This document shows, piece by piece, positions 7,580 to 13,858 of a stretch of DNA of 21,023 nt. The stretch is from CBDDYU01 sp965235655 (GTDB taxonomy: Bacteria; Pseudomonadota; Alphaproteobacteria; Pelagibacterales; Pelagibacteraceae): positions 1 to 21,023 of the forward strand of contig CBDDYU010000005.1 in assembly GCA_965235655.1 (NCBI GenBank). Reading direction: 5' to 3'. Each line of letters begins with the position of its first letter. Position 1 is the stretch's first letter. A program made the position numbers and the translations under genes. The notes beneath the pieces were generated by a model that worked only from the letters and a program-made list of their open reading frames with translations, did no database searches and had not been told where the DNA came from.

Positions 7580-8232
7580 AAATCCTTTTCGTTATTATAG
7601 GCAAAAGTCCCAGCGCTGATAATGAAATAATGACCTTGAGCGTTAAGATGTCTTGCACGTTATTGATTTGGGCTAATTGATTTCCTGCATTCACGAACAA
7701 GATCGTAGCAGGCAACATGCCAATTTGAGAAATCCAATAAAAATTACTCCATTTCATGTGCGTTAAACCAAAGGTTAAGTTGATGACAAAGAAGGGAAAG
7801 ATCGGACTTAATCTTAGGAATAATAAATAAAGTAATCCTTCTTCCTTGATGCCCCGATTAACTTTACTTAAATATTTTTCATATTTTCCCTGTACGAAAT
7901 CTCTGAATAAATACCTAGATAATAAAAAACATAACGTTGAACCGATGGTGCTTGCAAATGAAGTTAAGATCACACCAGGCAATAAGCCGAAAAGAGCCCC
8001 AGCCAGTAGAGTTTTTAATAATGAAATGGGTAGAGCAAGTGCCGTGACGATGATGTAAGCGATGAAAAAAAGTAGGTAGTAAAATAAAGGTCTTGCATCG
8101 ATGAGTAGTTGTAAATCCTCATACCTTTGCTTGATCATTTCAAGGCTTAAGACGTCATCAGTAGCAAAAATCGCAATCAGAACGATGAGTGAATAAAAAA
8201 ATAAAAACGATGATCTTTTTATTTAACTGCAA
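7554..8232 (-). CDS. TVP38/TMEM64 (DedA-like) membrane protein with TTG start (one-base frameshift)
   Basis: Polytopic inner-membrane protein of the SNARE-associated/TVP38 family, often placed near lipid or glycan handling genes; function unknown. Seen: LSLEMIKQRYEDL, then LLAGALFGLLPGVILTSFAS with the G-rich motif and R of LLSRYLF, later RLSPIFPFFVINLTFG. The first ATG (8138) would remove the first membrane span, because the frame stays open upstream and encodes YSLIVLIAIFATDDV. No ATG/GTG/TTG exists there in frame. The other frame offers TTG at 8232 with GGAGG 6 nt upstream, giving MQLNKKIIVFIF. A one-base correction in the seven-A run at 8195-8201 (plus strand) joins both. It overlaps the radical SAM stop by 10 nt. 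Confidence 0.85.
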
Positions 8233-9126
8233 CTTGATCCTCCAAGCACGCAAAACTTAGAACAATGAGGATGATTGAGATAAATCTTCTGCATTGATTG
8301 TTTTAAAGTTAGATCCAAGATCAAAGGCTTCATCATAAGGTAAAAGGGTGCAGGCAATCACTGATGGCTTTGCATTTCCCTTTTTCTTAACGATCATCCT
8401 AGAAGAAGAACACATGATACTCTCAGGATTTTTATTTAAAATCGTCCAACATTCGGTCGTAATCTCTGGTGTGTCTTGCTTAACGTCCATTTCCGTAAAG
8501 GTAACAAGATCTTTCGTTGAATCAGCATCTATGGGTAAGTCATGTTTTAAGATGAATGCTTTAAAATTTGTTCTCGTTTGTGCTTCACTTTCATCCCACA
8601 TCAAACGTGTTGCAAGGCTCATCTTGAAATGATTATCCCTTAACCATTCTAACCCCTCGATCATGGGTTCGTAACTGTTTTGACCTCTGATGGCTTCGTG
8701 TTTTTTTGGATCAACGTGATCGATGGACACTCTAAAAGTTAATCGTTCTTTAGGGATGTTTAATAATTCAGATTTCTTATTCAACATAGGCTTCATTGCA
8801 TTGGTTAATACGAGAACGTCAACATTTTGTTGGGCTGCGTGATTTAACATCCTTGGAAAATCTTTATTTAAAAAAGGCTCTCCACCTGTAAAGCCTATCT
8901 CCGTTAGATTAAAATTTTGTTCCTTTGCTTCATCGATGAAGCTTAAATATTCATCAAAACTTAAATAAGATAAACGGTCATTAGTCGGGCTACTTTCGAT
9001 GTAACAATTCTTACAAGTTAAATTACATAAAGTTCCCGTGTTAAACCATAAGGTCTTTAGTTGCTTCGCTTCAATGAAGGCTCTAGCTTTACCATTAGCC
9101 GTTAAGGTTAAGTTGTTAAATTTCAT
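8223..9126 (-). CDS. Radical SAM enzyme with a C-terminal cysteine cluster (one-base frameshift near the end)
   Basis: The CxxxCxxC [4Fe-4S]/SAM site CNLTCKNC lies at residues 34-41 in a context (LWFNTGTLCNLTCKNCYIES, then SPTND) characteristic of one Proteobacterial subfamily. GGEPF is at 81-85, and IACTLLPYDEAFDLG lies in the C-terminal region. The first frame ends at 8257 with the meaningless tail SQSSSLF. In the alternate frame the end reads AEDYLNHPHCSKFCVLGGSS and CS before a stop at 8223, three more cysteines that fit an auxiliary Fe-S site. Removing one A from the plus-strand AAA run at 8282-8284 restores it. Substrate unknown. It starts 1 nt after the 36-aa membrane gene. Gene context links it to the transferases downstream. 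Confidence 0.88.
8239..8243 (-). promoter_or_regulatory. Ribosome binding site that sets the TTG start of the TVP38 gene
   Basis: GGAGG on the minus strand, 6 nt before TTG (8232-8230), inside the last codons of the radical SAM gene. It is among the best Shine-Dalgarno matches in the window and decides the start over ATG 8138. Confidence 0.7.
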
Positions 9127-9127
9127 T

Positions 9128-9238
9128 TTAGTACATCATAAACTGACCGAGGTATTTTGCAAAAAGCAAAGTGATGAGCAGAATGATGATCATCAATACA
9201 TTCCGGATGATCCTTTGCCAACGATGTTTCAGTTTCAC
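9128..9238 (-). CDS. Small membrane protein, 36 aa, GTG start, one TM segment
   Basis: The frame starts with GTG in a 4-nt GTGA overlap with the stop of the DUF3047-like gene and ends 1 nt before the radical SAM ATG. The basic N-terminus (MKLKHRWQRIIRN) is followed by a clear span of about 17 residues (VLMIIILLITLLFAKYL) and a short tail GQFMMY. It fills the operon gap exactly, which argues that it is real. The first 24 nt recur at 10151-10174 (22 of 24), where the same strand reads MKLKHRWQ. No family known; a partner for the radical SAM enzyme or DUF3047 protein is only a guess. Confidence 0.68.
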   Translation of the reverse strand: MKLKHRWQRIIRNVLMIIILLITLLFAKYLGQFMMY

Positions 9239-9882
9239 TGCGAGGAAAAGTAAATGTCCCTAAAGTAACTAACGGAAGACAATTTCGTATTATCGGTATC
9301 TGCAAAGATCGCCACACCATCAATGTCATCAAGATCAAGATCATATAATTGTTTATATAATTCCTTAACATTAGCCTTAACCGTTATCCATTCGTTCATC
9401 ACTTGCTCTGAGGAAGATAAGACATAATCCACGGAAGACTTCGTCCAAGGTGAAACCCAATATTCAGCAGGCTGATATTTATTACTGTAAGCAAAGTTAA
9501 TGGCTTTATTGGATAAAGGCGTCATACCCATTTGTTTGGCAACAAAAACTCGAGCCGCAAAATCGTGCATATTCTTTTGTTTAGGATCAATGTCGCCTAG
9601 GCCCTGTTCAACCTTCCAGGTGATGTTGATGAAAGGAGTTTCATTTAAATTAATCTTGATTTCCTTGCCTAATCCTGAACCCGTGGCATTGGTCTCAGCT
9701 TTGAGAAAGTTTCCATCTTCATCCGATCCCAAGGTATAAATCGTCTCTCCCTTAAGCTTTCTTTTATCCAAACTTTCAAGTTCAGTAGGTGTGAAATCAA
9801 AAACCCTAACTTCATTAGCCTTAGCAAGCTGACTGTAAACTGAAATCAAGCAAGCTAAAAACATAAGTTTGATGCATTTCAT
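9235..9882 (-). CDS. Secreted DUF3047-like protein
   Basis: Sec-exported protein: from ATG 9882, MKCIKLMFLACLISVYSQ and a likely cut after LAKA. An upstream in-frame ATG at 9912 would add ten residues (MTSFTLSTNN), and I prefer 9882 because it gives a normal signal peptide. The mature part has features of the DUF3047 family: FDFTPTEL, INLNETPFINITWKVEQGL, HDFAARVFVAKQM, then INFAYSNKYQPAEYWVSPWT and a late WITVKANVKELYKQL, DDIDGVAIFADTDNT. No catalytic residues are known for the family, so function is unassigned. It leads the minus-strand operon, 38-68 nt from the divergent 59-aa gene, and the shared spacer presumably holds both promoters. Confidence 0.82.
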   Translation of the reverse strand: MKCIKLMFLACLISVYSQLAKANEVRVFDFTPTELESLDKRKLKGETIYTLGSDEDGNFLKAETNATGSGLGKEIKINLNETPFINITWKVEQGLGDIDPKQKNMHDFAARVFVAKQMGMTPLSNKAINFAYSNKYQPAEYWVSPWTKSSVDYVLSSSEQVMNEWITVKANVKELYKQLYDLDLDDIDGVAIFADTDNTKLSSVSYFRDIYFSSQ

Positions 9883-9950
9883 ATTATTCGTTGATAAGGT
9901 GAAGCTAGTCATTTAAATCTTTTAAAAAATATATTATTCATACCTAACAA

Positions 9951-10130
9951 ATGGAAGAAAGCTTTTCAATACGATCCATCCTTGATGCGGTAGACTCCTT
10001 ATTAAAGGAAACACCAAAACCAAAGGAGCAAGCAAATAAAATCGTCACAGCCCAATCTAGCGATGTCCCACCTGATGTTGAACGTCTCATCTCTTCTGCT
10101 GAAGCTTATTTAAGTAAGAAGAAAATTTAA
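9951..10130 (+). CDS. Small protein, 59 aa, unknown
   Basis: Encodes MEESFSIRSILDAVDSLLKE, then a charged linker rich in K, P and Q, then SSDVPPDVERLISSAEAYLS and the tail KKKI. The two helix-like ends with a Pro-rich link suggest a small cytoplasmic adaptor, but no family is recognised. It is divergent from the DUF3047 gene (the operon above). Part of its 3' end (last 11 codons) is duplicated at 12027-12062 with conserved reading frame and stop, which supports it being a true coding gene with a decayed paralogue. The weak AACAA before the ATG is not a Shine-Dalgarno. Confidence 0.62.
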   Translation: MEESFSIRSILDAVDSLLKETPKPKEQANKIVTAQSSDVPPDVERLISSAEAYLSKKKI

Positions 10131-10150
10131 TTATTTAACAAATGTTTCAA

Positions 10151-10174
10151 TTGCCAACGATGCTTCAGTTTCAT
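10151..10174. repeat. Dispersed 24-nt repeat of the start of the 36-aa membrane gene
   Basis: TTGCCAACGATG, then C TTCAGTTTCAT here versus T TTCAGTTTCAC at 9215-9238: 22 of 24 bases. On the minus strand both copies begin MKLKHRWQ (ATG here, GTG at 9238). This copy stops after 15 codons (LKHLLNN), so it is a truncated fragment. Confidence 0.55.
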
Positions 10175-10175
10175 T

Positions 10176-10207
10176 CCATTCATCCTTTACATGTTGTTTT
10201 AAGTATT
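10176..10207 (+). pseudogene. Tail of a second copy of the 36-aa PFxLYML membrane protein
   Basis: Matches 4407-4438 in 27 of 32 bases with the stop codon aligned; translates PFILYMLF against PFMLYMLH. No start or transmembrane part precedes it. Together with the repeat just upstream it shows that this gap is gene debris. The rest of 10208-10368 holds nothing I can name, apart from a perfect 12-bp palindrome TTTTTCGAAAAA at 10324-10335. Confidence 0.45.
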
Positions 10208-10368
10208 AGCCTTATAAAAGCCGTTAAACCCTTGGTTATACTTGTATCTATCATCAATTAAAGATGTTATAAGTACTCCTTTAGGTATCGCTAATAGAGC
10301 TACATCAAGCATCTAAGCTAGTATTTTTCGAAAAATATTCATCTAAGGAACATTACAACGAATAAACA

Positions 10369-10387
10369 TTCATGCTCTCAGCATGAA
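10369..10387. repeat. 8-bp perfect hairpin upstream of the ATP-grasp gene
   Basis: TTCATGCT, loop CTC, AGCATGAA, flanked on both sides by AATAAAC copies. It ends 18 nt before the ATP-grasp ATG and 9 nt before its GAGG, so it could be an operator or a translation-control stem. No binding protein can be named. Confidence 0.4.
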
Positions 10388-10405
10388 TAAACTTGCGAGG
10401 ATATT

Positions 10406-11485
10406 ATGATTATAAAAGAAACAAGTCAGGATATAAAAAAAACTGGGTTAGTTTTACCATTAAAAAAAAACATCTTTCAAATTAAAATCAATAAATCAAT
10501 TGAAATAGTTGTCGTTCATAACCCGTGTGCAAGGGGGTCTCATCAAGAAAATGTAGGCATTGTAATTAATGAAAAAGATATTTTAGCAATTTTATCTAAA
10601 CGATACGCCAATGTTTCCATCACAAAAATTAATAATAAATTTGATTTAGACAAATTATTGATACGAAAGCCTGATTTGGTTTTTTCTGGCGTGAAGTACT
10701 TTAACTTTAATAATAAAAAAGTTTGGCTGAATGATTGTTTAGACACTCATGGTATTCCATATATTGCATCTAGTAGAGCAGCACTATTTAACGAGAGTGA
10801 TAAAAATTTAGCTAAAAAGCTTGTATTAAAAGCAAAAATTAAATCAGCAGACTTTTTTATAACAAATCCTGAAGATCATCAAAACGAGAGCTCTATGCCC
10901 ATTTCATTTCCCTTATTTGTCAAACCCATTACAGGGGGTGATAGCAGAGGAATTGATTCTAGTTCTATTGTTTTTGATTTTTTAAGTTTTAAGAAGAAGG
11001 TTTTAGAAATTAAAACTCAGCACAATCTAGCCTCTTTAGTGGAAACTTATTTACCTGGCAAAGAATATAGTGTTGGCATTTTTGAAGATAGCATCAAAGG
11101 TACATTACAAGCGATGCCAATAGAAATCATTGTAAAGAAAAATATCAATGGTCATCGTATTCTTGATTTTGATGCTAAAAAAAATGATGAAGAAAAAGTG
11201 ATTGCAGTAAAGGATAAGCAATTATTTAAAAAACTTTCAATATTAGCAAAAAAAGCCTTCAAGGCACTTGGTGGAAAATCTTTAGGTAGAATTGATATTA
11301 AAATGAACGATCTTGGCGTTCCTCATTTTATGGAAGCTAACTTTATGCCTGGACTTCGAAAGGGATATTTTTACAGGTCGTGTGTATTAAATCTAGGTAT
11401 GAATTATGAAGATATGATTTTTAACATAACAAACACTGGTTTATCTTCTAAAGAGTTTAGTAAAATTAATATTAGAAAAATTTAA
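10406..11485 (+). CDS. ATP-grasp ligase related to D-alanine-D-alanine ligase
   Basis: Joins a carboxylate to an amine through an acyl-phosphate (family chemistry). Seen: N-terminal Rossmann-like half with PDLVFSGVKYF and HGIPYIASSRAALF; ATP-grasp core with FPLFVKPITGGDSRGID (nucleotide-binding loop), LVETYLPGKEYSVGIFED (purine-site strand), LGRIDIKMNDLGVP and MEANFMPGL, in which E and N would bind Mg, where Ddl normally has EVNTLPG. The true Ddl glycine motif (GxxGEDG) is absent, so cell-wall D-Ala-D-Ala synthesis is unlikely; a peptide or amino-acid ligase for a secondary product fits better. The start is set by GAGG 5 nt upstream. It is more AT- and lysine-rich than its neighbours and sits amid decayed duplicates, so it may have been acquired. 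No partner gene was seen. Confidence 0.82.
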   Translation: MIIKETSQDIKKTGLVLPLKKNIFQIKINKSIEIVVVHNPCARGSHQENVGIVINEKDILAILSKRYANVSITKINNKFDLDKLLIRKPDLVFSGVKYFNFNNKKVWLNDCLDTHGIPYIASSRAALFNESDKNLAKKLVLKAKIKSADFFITNPEDHQNESSMPISFPLFVKPITGGDSRGIDSSSIVFDFLSFKKKVLEIKTQHNLASLVETYLPGKEYSVGIFEDSIKGTLQAMPIEIIVKKNINGHRILDFDAKKNDEEKVIAVKDKQLFKKLSILAKKAFKALGGKSLGRIDIKMNDLGVPHFMEANFMPGLRKGYFYRSCVLNLGMNYEDMIFNITNTGLSSKEFSKINIRKI

Positions 11486-11498
11486 TTGTTATAAATTA

Positions 11499-11945
11499 TT
11501 ACTTTACGAATTTTTCAATTCGTTCTTCCGTTGTCGTATCAGGACCAGAGTAAGGTATAGAGTAACTATCTCTATTAATAAGAACATCAACTCCCTTTGT
11601 GAAAATAAAAATGAAGAAGATGATAAAAGCTACCGAAAATATCTTTGCGGGATTATAATTACCAGACTCAAAGACACTAACAGATTGCTGTTGTTTTTTG
11701 TGGAAGAACTTGAAGGTTAGATACACTGCAAAAACTAAGCCTATATGAGCTACGACAACGCCGGCCCAACCAAGAATAAAACTCGTAATATTAAAAACGT
11801 ATAAGCTAAAAACGGTAGACCAAACGAAGGATAAAACGATTAAGATTTGTAATCTGACCGTTTTTGGTAAAGCTCTTAAGTCATTCTTACTATCATCAAA
11901 CATGATGTTAGCAGCTTCTATCATCCAATTTTTTAATCTATCCAT
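11499..11945 (-). CDS. Hypothetical membrane protein, 148 aa, three TM segments
   Basis: Not recognised. An N-terminal amphipathic part (MDRLKNWMIEAANIMFDD) precedes hydrophobic spans at about residues 33-53, 56-80 and 103-125, and a soluble tail NRDSYSIPYSGPDTTTEERI ends at EKFVK. The hydrophobic core contains GWAGVVVAHIGLVF. It is convergent with the ATP-grasp gene (13 nt between stops). Its 3' end has a degraded duplicate at 12070-12102. A role cannot be inferred; the gene may be a lineage-specific membrane protein. Confidence 0.68.
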   Translation of the reverse strand: MDRLKNWMIEAANIMFDDSKNDLRALPKTVRLQILIVLSFVWSTVFSLYVFNITSFILGWAGVVVAHIGLVFAVYLTFKFFHKKQQQSVSVFESGNYNPAKIFSVAFIIFFIFIFTKGVDVLINRDSYSIPYSGPDTTTEERIEKFVK

Positions 11946-12026
11946 TATTCACTTATATATGTTTTGAGAATACAATCCAATATTAATGGAATTTGATTAT
12001 TCTAAAGGAATAAAAAATAAACAAAA

Positions 12027-12062
12027 GCCGTTGAAGCTTATTTAAGCAAGAAGAAGATTTAA
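12027..12062 (+). pseudogene. Tail of a second copy of the 59-aa gene
   Basis: Translates AVEAYLSKKKI with stop, against SAEAYLSKKKI at the end of the 59-aa gene (10130). The nucleotide match continues past the stop, so about 44 bp are alike. There is no start or upstream coding part. Confidence 0.55.
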
Positions 12063-12069
12063 TTATATT

Positions 12070-12102
12070 ATGAATTTTTCAACTTATTCCTCAGTTGTCG
12101 TA
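12070..12102 (-). pseudogene. Tail of a second copy of the 148-aa membrane protein
   Basis: 27 of 33 bases match 11506-11538, the codons for TTTEERIEKFV. In this copy the arginine codon has become a stop (TTEE, stop, VEKF). It lies directly beside the tail of the 59-aa gene copy, so a 59-aa gene/membrane-gene convergent pair once existed here too. Confidence 0.5.
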
Positions 12103-12153
12103 ATATGATAAAGAGGCTCCCATAATTCCAGAGAATAAAGTAGCATATGTTTA

Positions 12154-13728
12154 ATGATTAAGAGTCTTATCCTTTTTTTTAAACATACCTTTTTGGATTT
12201 AGGCAAACAGTTTCACATAAGTTATTTGCCGCCTCTTATGATTTATGTTGCTGCAGGCGTTTCAGGCTTAACAGGAATTGTTGGAACTTTTTTTATTAAA
12301 GATTATTTAAATTTATCTGCTGCTTTCTTAGCAGGTCTTGGTTTTTGGGCAGGCATTCCCTGGGTCTTAAAAATGCCTCTTGGTCATTTAGTGGACTTAA
12401 TATGGAAAGATAAAAATTATTTAGTTTTTTTAGGCGCAGGTTTAATTGGGCTAAGCGTTTACATCATGTATGCATTAATTATTCATACATCGTTCATGGC
12501 AAGCATACTTCCCGTTGAAACGTGGTTTGTGATTAGCGTGATTTTATCTCCTGTGGGTTACGTCATCCAAGATGTTGTGGCAGATGCCATGACCGTTGAA
12601 GCAGTCCCAACCATGGATGAACACGGACAATCTTATTCAAAAGAAAACATCAAATCGATGCACATAACGATGCAAACCCTAGGTCGTTTTGCGATCATTA
12701 GTGGTACCGTATTAGTAGCACTTGCTAATATTATCATCTTTAGCAACACAGAAGGAATTACAGAAGCTGAAAAAATTCAGTTATATGGATCTGTTTATTT
12801 ATGGGCTCTTGTCATTCCGTTGGTTTCAATTTTAGGAGTGTTTCTTTCTTTTTATTTAAGACATCAAATCGAAGTTAGAACTGAAAAAACCAAAGTGAAT
12901 TGGTGGATTTTAGGGGGCTCTTTTATTTTTGTTATTTTTACAGTGAGCATTGGAACGTTAAGAGTTCCTTTCGCGCAAGAAATTGTTTTTGTAGGTTCGA
13001 TGAGCATCGTCGTATTCTTAATGGCTAGACTTGTTAAAGAACTTCCACCTCATTTGCGATTTATCATCGTAGGCACAGCAATTATCATATTTGTTTTTCG
13101 AGCAATGCCTAATCCAGGCCCTGGTCTTACTTGGTTTGAGATTGATGAGTTAAAATTTGATGAGCAGTTCTTATCAAAATTATCATTCATTGCATCTGTA
13201 TTAACGCTTTTTGGAATTTTAATCTTTAGATCCTTCATGGCTAATAATTCCATTGCTAGAATTGTTGTTGTTCTATCGATTGCAGGATCGATTTTATTTT
13301 TACCAAGTGTGGGCATGTATTATGGCCTGCATCAATGGACGGCATCCGTTACCAATAATATTGTAGATGCAAGGTTTATTGCCATCATTAATACTGCCCT
13401 TGAATCTCCGCTTGGACAAGTTTCAATGATTCCACTACTTGCTTGGATCGCAAGGAATGCACCTGCTCATTTAAAAGCAACTTTTTTTGCTGTCTTTGCC
13501 TCGTTTACTAATCTTGCTTTATCAGCGAGTGCTCTTGGAACGAAATACTTAAATGAAATATTTACAGTGACACGGGAGGTTAAAGATAAAGTTACTGGCA
13601 CAATTCAATCCTTAGCCAACTATGCTGAATTAGGTGAATTACTGATTGTCGTCACACTCATAACGTTGCTTATTCCTATTATGACTGTTTTTATTATTCA
13701 AAAAACTAAGTTCAAAACTGAAGAATAA
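12154..13728 (+). CDS. Major facilitator-type membrane transporter, possibly BT1/folate-biopterin-like
   Basis: 524-residue protein with 12 or more hydrophobic spans. The N-terminal half reads LPPLMIYVAAGVSGLTGIVG, then FFIKDYLNLSAAFLAGLGFW, PWVLKMPLGHLVDLIWKDKN, and later ILSPVGYVIQDVVADAMTVE. The arrangement of xFxKDxLxLSAAxLAxLxxxxxxPWxLKxxxGxxxD recalls the BT1/folate-biopterin transporter family, but I cannot be certain, and AmpG- or other MFS-type carriers remain possible. The middle segment (about 250-330) is more weakly hydrophobic than typical. It is the only gene between the decayed duplicates and the znu block. The start is the first ATG of the frame. No clear Shine-Dalgarno was seen. 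Confidence 0.78.
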   Translation: MIKSLILFFKHTFLDLGKQFHISYLPPLMIYVAAGVSGLTGIVGTFFIKDYLNLSAAFLAGLGFWAGIPWVLKMPLGHLVDLIWKDKNYLVFLGAGLIGLSVYIMYALIIHTSFMASILPVETWFVISVILSPVGYVIQDVVADAMTVEAVPTMDEHGQSYSKENIKSMHITMQTLGRFAIISGTVLVALANIIIFSNTEGITEAEKIQLYGSVYLWALVIPLVSILGVFLSFYLRHQIEVRTEKTKVNWWILGGSFIFVIFTVSIGTLRVPFAQEIVFVGSMSIVVFLMARLVKELPPHLRFIIVGTAIIIFVFRAMPNPGPGLTWFEIDELKFDEQFLSKLSFIASVLTLFGILIFRSFMANNSIARIVVVLSIAGSILFLPSVGMYYGLHQWTASVTNNIVDARFIAIINTALESPLGQVSMIPLLAWIARNAPAHLKATFFAVFASFTNLALSASALGTKYLNEIFTVTREVKDKVTGTIQSLANYAELGELLIVVTLITLLIPIMTVFIIQKTKFKTEE

Positions 13729-13735
13729 GATTAGT

Positions 13736-13858
13736 TCATTGTTTGCAAACTCCAATGGACTCAGCTCCATAAGTTTTACCATTCGTCCATTTCGCACCAC
13801 TTAAATTCGCACCTTCAAAGTTAGCACTGGTGATGTTGGCATTCGTGAAATTAGCAAC
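13736..13858 (-). pseudogene. C-terminal remnant of a pentapeptide-repeat protein
   Basis: Reads VANFTNANITSANFEGANLS and then GAKWTNGKTYGAESIGVCKQ before a stop, i.e. A-N-F/L-x-x pentapeptides with the typical C-terminal cap GAKWTNGxTxGxxSIGxC. The upstream repeats are absent: past 13858 the same frame falls into the last codons of znuA (overlap 8 nt) and no longer shows repeats. The gene was cut when the znu block joined here. Confidence 0.72.

Noticed and set aside
9123..9371. 82-codon frame ending at the radical SAM start
   Set aside because: Lies mostly within the DUF3047 gene in another frame; the GTG frame at 9238 gives a better small membrane protein for the same gap.
10142..10261. 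39-codon ATG frame in the debris region
   Set aside because: Runs through the two repeat fragments in a different frame from their coding sense, with no start signal; likely chance.
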